Below, in pieces: positions 6,979-13,743 of a DNA stretch of 24,280 bases. Location: assembly GCA_041797745.1 (NCBI GenBank), contig JBHBZU010000006.1, positions 1-24,280 of the forward strand, read 5' to 3'. Made by a program: the position numbers and the translations under genes. Numbering within the stretch: the stretch's first letter is position 1; every line of letters starts with the position of its first letter. This stretch comes from UBA3871 sp041797745 (lineage in GTDB: Bacteria > Bacillota > Clostridia > Peptostreptococcales > Anaerovoracaceae). The notes under the pieces are model-generated. The model was not told where the DNA came from. It was given only the letters and a program-made list of their open reading frames with translations, and searched no databases.

Positions 6979-8739
6979 ATGAATAATATATTACAAGACA
7001 GTATCAGAGGGGTTTTGGAAAATGCCAGAGCCGATTTTGGCAACCATGTGGCTTTCAAACTGCGAAACAAGGCTTCTGCAAGCGGCTACAGGGAAATTAC
7101 ATATACCGAGTTTTTAGAAGATATTCGTACTTTGGGTACAGCCTTAATGCACCATGGGTATGAAAAGGTAGCGGTTATAGGAAAGAACTCATACGAATGG
7201 TTGCTTTCCTATTACGGAATTGTTTGCGGAGGTATTACAGTTATTCCGCTAGATAAGGGGCTTCCAATAGACGAATTGGTTTCATGCCTTGAAAGAAGCG
7301 AAGTTGACGCTATTATCTTTGAGGATGATATTATCGGAAATTTGGCGGAAGCTCTTTCAAAATCAAATTTAAAAAAGCGGCCCGATTTGATTTTCTGGGG
7401 AGAAGCTTTGGAAAATACGGAGTTTAGCGACTTTAATTTAAGTTTAGGCTCCGAGGAAATGGAAAAGGGTCGTGAACTTTTGGGAAAGGGCGACAGCCGT
7501 TACGACAACAAGAAGATTCATAGAAATCATTTAGCCAGTATTCTTTTCACTTCCGGTACTTCGGGAACTTCCAAGGCGGTTATGTTGTCTCACCACAATA
7601 TAGCTTCCTGCGTTTATGATATGAATAACTATATTTCATTCAGAGATACCGATGTGAATATGGTGTTCCTGCCACTTCATCATACCTTTGGAAATACAGG
7701 AACCCTTATGATGCTTTCAAACGGTGTTTGTAACGTGTTCTGCGACGGGCTTAAGTTTATTCAAAAAAATATGCAGGAGTATAGAGTGTCCGTTTTTATC
7801 GGAGTACCTCTACTCATTGAAAATATTTATTCAAAGCTGATTAAGCAGGTGGAAAAGCAAGGTGCTTATGGAAAACTTAAAAGAGCTGTGAAGCTTTCAA
7901 ATTTTCTTAGAAAGTTAGGTATTGACGTAAGACGTAAGCTCTTTCGTTCTATATATGAAGCTTTCGGAGGCGAACTTCGCATGATGATTAGCGGAGCTTC
8001 TGCATTAAGTCCTGAAGTTTCCAAAAGCTTCAATGAAATGGGTATCATCGCAATTCAAGGCTATGGGCTTACCGAAACTTCACCGACTATTTCTTCCCAA
8101 CCCATAGGGCATACTTTCTACGAATCCGCAGGAGTTCTCATGGGCAGTGTCGAAGCGAGAATAGAAGATCCGGACGAAAACGGAGTAGGGGAGCTTGTAG
8201 TTCGTGGACCTAACGTAATGCTGGGATATTATGAAAATCCTGAAGAAACTGCCAAGGTGTTAAAAAACGGCTGGTTCTATACAGGGGATTTAGCGTATAT
8301 TGACTGGAAAAATGATAAAACGGTGTTCCTTAAAGGACGGAAAAAAAATGTCATCGTACTTAAAAACGGTAAGAACGTATTTCCGGAAGAGCTGGAAGAT
8401 ATCATAGACAGGCTTCCATATGTAAATGAAAGTTTGGTGTACGGTGAAAATCGTGCCGAGGGAGATTCCACAGAAAATTTGGCGGTTTCCGCAAGAATAG
8501 TGGTTAACATGGACGAACTCAAAAAAAGTGCGGTGGCGTCAGGGGAAACTATTAAATCCGATGCTACCGAACAGGAATTGATGGACAGCTGTCAGGCTTT
8601 TGTCCAAAAGGATATTGATTTCATTAATTCAGAACTTCCAATATATAAAAAAATCCTCAGAATTTATATAACCGAGGAAGCCATGGAAAAGACCACAACT
8701 ATGAAAATTAAGAGATACAAGGTACTGGAACAGAAATAA
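6979..8739 (+). CDS. AMP-forming acyl-CoA synthetase (long-chain type)
   Basis: ANL-superfamily enzyme that activates a carboxylic acid as acyl-AMP and transfers it to CoA. 586 residues. Motifs in order: phosphate-binding loop TSGTSGTSKAV (191-201), LPLHHTFG (231-238), GYGLTET (361-367), YTGD (434-437), hinge region KGRKKNVIVLKNGKNVFPEE (452-471) and a C-terminal TTTMKIKR whose K576 is the likely catalytic lysine. The overall pattern resembles long-chain fatty acid-CoA ligases (FadD/LcfA), but substrate cannot be read from sequence. A GGGGG Shine-Dalgarno lies at 6968-6972. Start chosen at 6979; a nearer ATG at 6975 runs into a stop. It is followed by a convergent terminator shared with spoVG. 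Confidence 0.9.
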   Translation: MNNILQDSIRGVLENARADFGNHVAFKLRNKASASGYREITYTEFLEDIRTLGTALMHHGYEKVAVIGKNSYEWLLSYYGIVCGGITVIPLDKGLPIDELVSCLERSEVDAIIFEDDIIGNLAEALSKSNLKKRPDLIFWGEALENTEFSDFNLSLGSEEMEKGRELLGKGDSRYDNKKIHRNHLASILFTSGTSGTSKAVMLSHHNIASCVYDMNNYISFRDTDVNMVFLPLHHTFGNTGTLMMLSNGVCNVFCDGLKFIQKNMQEYRVSVFIGVPLLIENIYSKLIKQVEKQGAYGKLKRAVKLSNFLRKLGIDVRRKLFRSIYEAFGGELRMMISGASALSPEVSKSFNEMGIIAIQGYGLTETSPTISSQPIGHTFYESAGVLMGSVEARIEDPDENGVGELVVRGPNVMLGYYENPEETAKVLKNGWFYTGDLAYIDWKNDKTVFLKGRKKNVIVLKNGKNVFPEELEDIIDRLPYVNESLVYGENRAEGDSTENLAVSARIVVNMDELKKSAVASGETIKSDATEQELMDSCQAFVQKDIDFINSELPIYKKILRIYITEEAMEKTTTMKIKRYKVLEQK

Positions 8740-8796
8740 AGGGGAAGTGGTAGAGCGTACTATAAAACTCTAAAGAAAAAAGAATTTAAATAATAA

Positions 8797-8825
8797 AAAG
8801 AGGCTGACGGTTAGTCAGCCTTTTC
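8797..8825. terminator. Bidirectional terminator between the acyl-CoA synthetase gene and spoVG
   Basis: AGGCTGAC (8801-8808), 5-base loop, GTCAGCCT (8814-8821), followed by TTT on the plus strand and by CTTTTT on the minus strand. The spoVG stop codon and last codons lie inside the stem and loop. Confidence 0.85.
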
Positions 8826-9080
8826 TTCGAGTGCCTTTTCGTATTCTGCGAAGATTGCATCCTTAATCTTGTTTCTGGTCTCGGAAACCAGTGGATGTGC
8901 GATGTCTCGGAAGTCGCCCTCTCCCATCTTCCTAGATGGCATAGCTATGAACAGTCCATTCTGACCTTCGATGATTTTGATATCATGTACAACGAACTCG
9001 TCATCAAAAGTAATGGAGACAACAGCCTTCATCTTACCTTCATCGTTTACTTTGCGAACTCTTACATCTGTGATATTCAT
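8811..9080 (-). CDS. spoVG: SpoVG, small RNA/DNA-binding regulator
   Basis: SpoVG-family global regulator, a small nucleic-acid-binding protein that in Firmicutes affects division, capsule and virulence or sporulation genes. It is found in many non-spore-formers, so its presence does not prove sporulation. The start is set at the Met of MNITDVRVRKV (9080), giving 89 residues, a normal length. The longer frame to 9116 has no Shine-Dalgarno, while GGGTGGTG lies upstream of 9080. Conserved blocks: VVSITFDDEFVVHDIKIIEG, GLFIAMPSRKMGEGDFRDIA (IAMPS being the family hallmark) and HPL. It is transcribed from its own promoter at 9139-9167, after purR on the same strand. The yabJ gene found between purR and spoVG in Bacillus is absent. 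Confidence 0.95.
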   Translation of the reverse strand: MNITDVRVRKVNDEGKMKAVVSITFDDEFVVHDIKIIEGQNGLFIAMPSRKMGEGDFRDIAHPLVSETRNKIKDAIFAEYEKALEEKAD

Positions 9081-9138
9081 ATTATAGAGACACCACCCTT
9101 TCCAGTAATCATCCAACTATATTCTAGATGTCGCTATC

Positions 9139-9167
9139 ATTATATAAGAAGTCCCCTCAAAAATCAA
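9139..9167 (-). promoter_or_regulatory. Sigma-A type promoter for spoVG
   Basis: On the minus strand: TTGATT (9162-9167), 17-base spacer, perfect TATAAT (9139-9144). It sits just after purR and about 60 bases before the spoVG start. It looks like a vegetative promoter rather than the sigma-H promoter of Bacillus spoVG. Confidence 0.75.
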
Positions 9168-9177
9168 GCAGAAAATA

Positions 9178-9987
9178 TCAAAAAATCTGACTATTTGGAA
9201 TTACTTGAATAACCTTATTTTCCTCGTCTACGGCATTCATTATAATTAAAGGGGTATAATCGCTTACTTTTTTCTTTTCAGGCTCTGCACTTGCAATGAC
9301 TATTCCCGTTCCTGCTACGCTGACATCAAATTCGGAGAGAATCTCGGCGATACCTTTGATGGAGCCGCCCCCACGCATAAAGTCGTCAATAATTATGGCT
9401 TTAGTGCCGGGAACGACAGAACGCTTGGCAATGGACATCTTTTGAACATGATCGTAGGAACCGGAAAAGTAGTTTATGGAGATGGTGGAACCCTCGCTTA
9501 TTTTTGTTTCTCTTCGTATGATTACCAAAGGAAGATTGAGAGCGTGAGCTGTCATCATAGCAACAGGTATACCTTTAGTTTCGATAGTTACCACATAATT
9601 TGCCCCGCTGTTATAGAATTTCTTCGCAAAGACCATGCTGGCTTGTTTCATTAGATTTCCGTCACACATAATATCGGAAGTATACATGAAGCCGCCACCG
9701 AGGATTCGGCTTTTATCGGAGAGTCTGTCGCAAATGTCTTGTTGAAGAGCTGCAACTGCTGTATCTGAAATGCCGGGAACATATCTTACGCCGCCACCCG
9801 CACCTGCGGTGGTAGTAATGTCGCCCATTTTCATGGAGCGTAAAATTTCTCCAGCCATATGAAGATCTTCGCTGATACTGGATTTAGCCGCGTCAAACAA
9901 ATCGCAGAAATATCCCAAAGAGAAGTCTTTACAGGGAGAGTCGGTTAATATCTTAATAATTACACCTACGCGTTCGGTTCTTTTCAT
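9178..9987 (-). CDS. purR: PurR, PRPP-responsive purine repressor of Gram-positive type
   Basis: Represses purine synthesis and transport genes; PRPP relieves repression. 269 residues: N-terminal winged helix (about 1-70) beginning MKRTERVGVIIKILTDSP, then a phosphoribosyltransferase-fold effector domain with the PRPP motif IIIDDFMRGGGSIKG (198-212, acidic pair D201-D202) and the loop GGGVRYVPG near 65-72. The start is placed at ATG 9987, three codons inside a GTG at 9996, because AGGTG sits 6 bases upstream and overlaps that GTG. It is unrelated to the LacI-type PurR of E. coli. A candidate PurBox pair 130-175 bases upstream fits autoregulation. prs, whose product makes the effector, lies 2.7 kb away. 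Confidence 0.95.
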   Translation of the reverse strand: MKRTERVGVIIKILTDSPCKDFSLGYFCDLFDAAKSSISEDLHMAGEILRSMKMGDITTTAGAGGGVRYVPGISDTAVAALQQDICDRLSDKSRILGGGFMYTSDIMCDGNLMKQASMVFAKKFYNSGANYVVTIETKGIPVAMMTAHALNLPLVIIRRETKISEGSTISINYFSGSYDHVQKMSIAKRSVVPGTKAIIIDDFMRGGGSIKGIAEILSEFDVSVAGTGIVIASAEPEKKKVSDYTPLIIMNAVDEENKVIQVIPNSQIF

Positions 9988-10116
9988 TATCTGCACCTGC
10001 TTTCATATATAATTACTTTTTCATTGATACGCATTTACACATTTTTAACAATTTTTCGCAACCAGTTAAATATTTCTTTCTATACTTCTGTGGGTATATG
10101 AAAATATATTTATAAA

Positions 10117-10161
10117 AAATACGAACGAAAAAATAAATACTATTTAATAATATTCGGGAAA
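10117..10161. promoter_or_regulatory. Candidate PurBox pair upstream of purR
   Basis: Two inverted 14-base boxes: AAATACGAACGAAA (10117-10130, plus strand) and TTTCCCGAATATTA (10161-10148, minus strand). Each has the central CGAA and matches about 10 of 13 positions of the Bacillus PurBox AWWWCCGAACWWT. The gap is 17 bases, the spacing known for functional PurBoxes. The match was made by eye. Confidence 0.5.
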
Positions 10162-10174
10162 AATAAGGTTGTCA

Positions 10175-10187
10175 AGGCGTTTCGCCT
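10175..10187 (-). repeat. Small hairpin after the minus-strand open frame
   Basis: Minus strand: AGGCG, loop AAA, CGCCT, then TGACAACCTTATTTTT. The five-pair stem lies 3 bases after the stop at 10191. It could be a weak terminator of a former gene. Confidence 0.35.
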
Positions 10188-10190
10188 GAT

Positions 10191-10364
10191 TTAATCTTCG
10201 GTAAACCTAAATTGTGAAGCTGCTTTTTCAAGCCACAGGTCATCAATGTTTTGTGAAAGCATAATTTCCCCATTAGAAAACTGAACTGTGAATTTACTTT
10301 TGCAAGTTTCATAAGGGAATTTCAGAGCAATTTGTAGGTAATTTCAAGGCAATTCCAGTTCCAT
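10191..10364 (-). pseudogene. Possible small-protein remnant, ATG with in-frame TGA
   Basis: On the minus strand, ATG at 10364 gives MELELP, then TGA (10346-10344), then 50 sense codons to TAA at 10191. The 50 residues look protein-like, mixing charged, aromatic and hydrophobic residues, for example KFPYETCKSKFTVQFSNGE followed by NIDDLWLEKAASQFRFTED. There is no ATG near the start of the open part (the only one is 28 codons in) and no Shine-Dalgarno at 10364. I do not recognise the family. It could be a decayed gene, a small protein with a non-standard start, or chance. The murC promoter overlaps its 5' end. Confidence 0.3.
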
Positions 10365-10387
10365 TTTTCGACTTTTTATGTTATACT
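10359..10387 (+). promoter_or_regulatory. Promoter for murC
   Basis: TTCCAT (10359-10364), 17-base spacer, TATACT (10382-10387), preceded by TG one base before the -10 (extended -10). The palindrome TATGCGCATA (10390-10399) follows at the expected transcription start. Confidence 0.55.
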
Positions 10388-10471
10388 ATTATGCGCATAT
10401 GCGTGTGCGTAACGAATATGCGTGCCTGTATTTTAATTACAGGAAGTTTGAAAATTACGGAGGTATTGGAC

Positions 10472-11857
10472 GTGATTGATTTATCAAAATGCAATCAGGT
10501 GCATTGCATAGGGATAGGCGGTATCGGTCTATCTGCTATTGCTGAAATCTTTTTAAATAGAGGAAAAACGGTGACGGGTTCCGACATGAAAGAAAGTGAT
10601 ATTACAGATCACCTTATCAGCAAGGGCGCAATCATTTTCCTCGGACATAGAGAAAAGAACGTTGAGGGTGCTGATTTGGTAATCTATTCTGCTGCTGTGA
10701 GCACAGACAATCCTGAACTTAGACGTGCAAGGGAATTGAATATTCCAACTGTAACCAGAGCGCAGGCTTTAGGAGCACTCATGAGAGAATATGATAACAG
10801 CATTGCTATTTCAGGGACTCACGGTAAGACTACAACGACTTCAATGGTCTCTCTGATATTAAAAAATGCGGAAAAGGACCCTACCATTTTAGTGGGAGGA
10901 ACTTTAGAAGAGCTTGGTGGAAATGTGGCGGTAGGTAAAAGCGATTATTTCGTTACAGAAGCCTGCGAATATATGGACAGTTTCCTTTCCTTAGCTCCTA
11001 AAATTGAAATTATATTAAATATTGATTCCGATCACCTTGATTATTTTAAGGATATTGACCACATTGCCAGCTCTTTTGAGAAGTTTACAAGTTTAGTTCC
11101 AAATGACAAAGGCATGATTGTGGCTTACGACGCAAATCCTTTTGTGCACAGCGTTATTCAGGGAAAGCCGGGGGTGGTTACTTTCGGGCTTTCCGACCAG
11201 TGCAAATATTATGCTGAGGATATCAGTTGGTCAGCAGAGGGAAGACCCGGGTTTAAGGTTTACTGTGAGGGAAAGATACTTGGGGAAGTTCAGATGGCTA
11301 TTCCGGGAGAGTACAATGTATTAAACGCATTGGCAGCCTTTGCCTGCACTCATGAACTGGGGGTAGAGGCGGGTGTTATCATTAAAACTCTAGAAAGTTA
11401 TACAGGAACAGACCGTAGATTTGATATTATCGGCATTACTGAAAAGGGCGTGCAAATTATAGATGACTACGCTCACCATCCCACAGAAATTTGCGCAACG
11501 CTTTCGGCGGCGGTCAAGGTTCCTCACAACAGACTCTGGGTTTGTTTCCAGCCCCACACATATACGCGCACAAGAGCGCTGTTTGAACAGTTTGTAGACG
11601 CCTTTGAACAGACGGACTGCTTGATTTTAGCTGAAATTTATGCTGCAAGAGAAAAGAATATCTACAAAATCAGTTCAGCATTGCTGGCAGAAGAAATAAA
11701 GAAAAAACATCCTACAAAGGAAGTTCACTTTTTCAAAACTTTTGATGAAATTACGAATTTTGTTTACGAAAATGCTGAAAAAGGCGATGTAGTTATTACT
11801 ATGGGTGCCGGAGACATTTATAAGGTCGGGGAGGCAGTTTTAGCCAAGGACTTTTAA
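10472..11857 (+). CDS. murC: UDP-N-acetylmuramate-L-alanine ligase
   Basis: Adds L-alanine to UDP-MurNAc, first amino acid of the peptidoglycan stem peptide; cytosolic, ATP-dependent. The start is placed at GTG 10472 (461 residues), with GGAGG at 10459-10463 and 8-base spacing. An in-frame ATG at 10391 would add 27 residues, has no ribosome site and lies at the promoter, so it is rejected. Motifs: UDP-binding GIGGIGLSAIAE (from about residue 14), ATP P-loop SGTHGKTTTTSM (about 114-125), DDYAHHPTEI in the C-terminal domain, FQPHTYTRT and the terminal GAGDIYK. Full length for the family. It is followed by a repeat-rich spacer and the glmU-like gene. Confidence 0.96.
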   Translation: MIDLSKCNQVHCIGIGGIGLSAIAEIFLNRGKTVTGSDMKESDITDHLISKGAIIFLGHREKNVEGADLVIYSAAVSTDNPELRRARELNIPTVTRAQALGALMREYDNSIAISGTHGKTTTTSMVSLILKNAEKDPTILVGGTLEELGGNVAVGKSDYFVTEACEYMDSFLSLAPKIEIILNIDSDHLDYFKDIDHIASSFEKFTSLVPNDKGMIVAYDANPFVHSVIQGKPGVVTFGLSDQCKYYAEDISWSAEGRPGFKVYCEGKILGEVQMAIPGEYNVLNALAAFACTHELGVEAGVIIKTLESYTGTDRRFDIIGITEKGVQIIDDYAHHPTEICATLSAAVKVPHNRLWVCFQPHTYTRTRALFEQFVDAFEQTDCLILAEIYAAREKNIYKISSALLAEEIKKKHPTKEVHFFKTFDEITNFVYENAEKGDVVITMGAGDIYKVGEAVLAKDF

Positions 11858-11862
11858 CGAAA

Positions 11863-11917
11863 GCTTTTCAGGAAAGAAAGTTCAGCAAGGCTTTTCAGAC
11901 AAGAAAGTTCGACAAAG
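11863..11917. repeat. Imperfect tandem direct repeat, 27-28 bp units
   Basis: Unit 1 starts GCTTTTCAGGAAAGAAAGTT (11863-11889). Unit 2 starts GCTTTTCAGACAAGAAAGTT (11890-11917). A partial third unit (GACTTCTAAAAGG) carries the Shine-Dalgarno of the next gene, and CAAGGACTTTTAACGAAAG at the murC stop resembles a partial unit upstream. Confidence 0.8.
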
Positions 11918-11937
11918 GACTTCTAAAAGGAGAGAAA

Positions 11938-12642
11938 ATGACATACGAAGAATACAAGATTAAAGAACAGAAAAAGATAGAAATAAATTTGAAGCACATG
12001 GAAAAGGGTGTAGAATTTATTGATATAAACCAAGCCTATATTGACGAAACAGTTAAAATCGGCAAGGGAACTGTTATATATCCCTGCGTAGTGATTCAAG
12101 GGAACACTGAAATCGGTGAGAATTGCCTTATAGGTCAAAACAGTCGTATTGTGGATTCCAAGATTGGAAATAATACAGATATTCAGTCCTCTGTTATCAC
12201 TGAATCCACTGTGGGAAATGATACCCATGTAGGACCCTTTGCTTACATGAGACCCAATAGCCATGTGGGCAGTCATTGCAAGGTGGGAGATTTTGTAGAA
12301 GTTAAAAATTCTACCATGGGTGACGGAGCCAAAGCGTCACACCTTACGTATATTGGGGATTCCGACGTGGGTAAGGATGTTAACCTTGGCTGCGGAGTTG
12401 TCTTTGTGAATTACAACGGACACTCTAAAAGTCGCTGCGTAGTAGAAGACGGAGCATTCATAGGCTGCAATACAAACTTGGTGGCACCTGTAAAAGTTGG
12501 CGAGAAAGCCTATATTGCCGCAGGAAGCACCGTTACAAAGGATGTGCCGTCAGGGGCATTAAGAATTTCCAGAGTAAGAGAGCAAAAGGATATTGAGGGC
12601 TACGTAGAACGAACAGGCATACTAAAAAAGGACAAAAAATAA
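11938..12642 (+). CDS. GlmU acetyltransferase half (left-handed beta-helix), no uridylyltransferase domain
   Basis: Acetylates glucosamine-1-phosphate from acetyl-CoA, the step before UDP-GlcNAc formation. 234 residues, matching only the C-terminal half of GlmU: linker INLKHMEKGVEFIDINQAYI (16-35), then hexapeptide repeats to about 205. All six E. coli acetyltransferase positions are kept at a constant offset of 228: R105 (R333), K123 (K351), H135 (H363), Y138 (Y366), N149 (N377) and K164 (K392). There is no nucleotidyltransferase motif upstream in any frame; the sequence before it is the repeat spacer and murC. AAGGAG lies 5 bases before the ATG. The position before prs is that of glmU in related genomes. 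UDP-GlcNAc formation must rely on a separate uridylyltransferase elsewhere. Confidence 0.88.
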   Translation: MTYEEYKIKEQKKIEINLKHMEKGVEFIDINQAYIDETVKIGKGTVIYPCVVIQGNTEIGENCLIGQNSRIVDSKIGNNTDIQSSVITESTVGNDTHVGPFAYMRPNSHVGSHCKVGDFVEVKNSTMGDGAKASHLTYIGDSDVGKDVNLGCGVVFVNYNGHSKSRCVVEDGAFIGCNTNLVAPVKVGEKAYIAAGSTVTKDVPSGALRISRVREQKDIEGYVERTGILKKDKK

Positions 12643-12654
12643 GCTCCTGATTCC

Positions 12655-12683
12655 TTGAAAAATGGGTAAGTATGTGCTAAAGT
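12655..12683 (+). promoter_or_regulatory. Weak candidate promoter for prs
   Basis: TTGAAA (12655-12660), 17-base spacer, TAAAGT (12678-12683) with a TGC extended -10. The -10 box is poor; read-through from upstream is equally possible. Confidence 0.35.
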
Positions 12684-12736
12684 CAAATTGTCGTTAATTA
12701 TAGTTCAATTTTAATTGAGTAGAGAGGATATAAATA

Positions 12737-13687
12737 ATGAAAGCAGGAGCATTCACAGATTTTAAGGTATTTGCAGGTAATTCCAATCCGGAATTAGCAG
12801 AAGAAATCGCGGCTATTATGGGTAAACCCCTTGGAAAAGCTTCCGTAAACAAGTTCAGCGACGGAGAAGTGTCTGTCAGTTTATGGGAAACGGTTCGCGG
12901 AGTAGATTGTTACATAGTTCAGTCCACATGCGCACCTGTAAATGACAACCTTATGGAAATTCTCATCATGATTGATGCCATGAAGAGAGCCTCCGCAGGA
13001 AGAATCAATGCAGTTATTCCTTATTACGGTTATGCCAGACAGGATAGAAAAGCCAAGGCGAGAGATCCAATCACAGCTAAACTTGTTGCAGACCTTTTGG
13101 TAGCAGCAGGCGCAGACAGAGTTGTTACTATGGATCTTCACGCTTCGCAGATTCAGGGCTATTTCAATATTCCTGTGGATCATTTGGTGGGTATGCCTAT
13201 ACTTACTAAATATTATAAGGAAAAGGGACTTAAGGATTTAGTAGTCGTATCTCCTGACCACGGCAGTGTTACCAGAGCAAGAAATGTAGCACAGTATTTG
13301 GACTGTCCGATTGCTATCGTAGATAAGCGTCGTCCTGAGCCGAACAAGAGTGAAATCATGAATATTATCGGTAACATTGAGGGCAAAAATTGTATCCTTA
13401 TTGACGATATGATAGATACTGCGGGTACCATTACCAATGCGGCAAATGCACTGAAAGAATTAGGCGCTAAGAGCGTATATGCGGCTGCAACTCATGCAGT
13501 GCTTTCAGGACCTGCTTTTGAAAGAATCGAAAAATCAGCTATTGAAGAAATGGTTCTTCTGAACACTATTCCGCTTCCGATGGAAAAGCTGCTTCCTAAG
13601 ATGAAGACCATATCCGTTGCTCCTCTCTTTGCAGAGGCTATGATTAGAATCTTCACTAATGATTCAGTCAGCAAGTTATTTGACTAG
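12737..13687 (+). CDS. prs: Ribose-phosphate pyrophosphokinase (PRPP synthetase)
   Basis: Makes PRPP from ribose-5-phosphate and ATP for purine, pyrimidine, NAD, His and Trp synthesis. 316 residues, class I type. Motifs: KFSDGEVSV (39-47), flexible loop YARQDRK (99-105), H135 in MDLHASQIQG, VVSPDHGSVTRAR (170-182), DKRRP (196-200) and PRPP loop DDMIDTAGT (223-231). The usual HAGQIQGFF and DHGGVTRAR read HASQIQGYF and DHGSVTRAR; both are mild changes. GAGAGGAT precedes the ATG. A strong terminator follows. Its product is the effector of the PurR encoded upstream on the other strand. Confidence 0.97.
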   Translation: MKAGAFTDFKVFAGNSNPELAEEIAAIMGKPLGKASVNKFSDGEVSVSLWETVRGVDCYIVQSTCAPVNDNLMEILIMIDAMKRASAGRINAVIPYYGYARQDRKAKARDPITAKLVADLLVAAGADRVVTMDLHASQIQGYFNIPVDHLVGMPILTKYYKEKGLKDLVVVSPDHGSVTRARNVAQYLDCPIAIVDKRRPEPNKSEIMNIIGNIEGKNCILIDDMIDTAGTITNAANALKELGAKSVYAAATHAVLSGPAFERIEKSAIEEMVLLNTIPLPMEKLLPKMKTISVAPLFAEAMIRIFTNDSVSKLFD

Positions 13688-13694
13688 TATTTGT

Positions 13695-13724
13695 GGGGCG
13701 CAATATTGCGCCCTATATTTTTTA
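13695..13724 (+). terminator. Terminator after prs
   Basis: Perfect 18-base palindrome GGGCGCAATATTGCGCCC (13696-13713) followed by TATATTTTTTA. It lies between the prs stop and the pth Shine-Dalgarno, so pth needs read-through or another promoter. Confidence 0.8.
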
Positions 13725-13743
13725 CGATATACGAGGGAAAAAT

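Larger units (their letters stand above)
9988..10471. other. Intergenic region purR-murC
   Basis: This 484-base divergent spacer holds, from left to right: an AT-rich purR leader with no strong -10/-35 pair (weak minus-strand TTGTTA or TTGCGA options near 10045-10068), a candidate PurBox pair, a small hairpin, a protein-like minus-strand frame without a good start, and the murC promoter. These are listed separately. I see no RNA gene here. Confidence 0.6.

Noticed and set aside
10344..10346. TGA as a selenocysteine codon in the minus-strand frame
   Set aside because: No hairpin of the bacterial SECIS type was seen just after the TGA, and the upstream ATG lacks a ribosome site; decay or chance is simpler.
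10391..10471. Longer murC start at ATG 10391
   Set aside because: It lies at the promoter start point, lacks a Shine-Dalgarno and adds 27 residues not typical of MurC; GTG 10472 has GGAGG at 8 bases.
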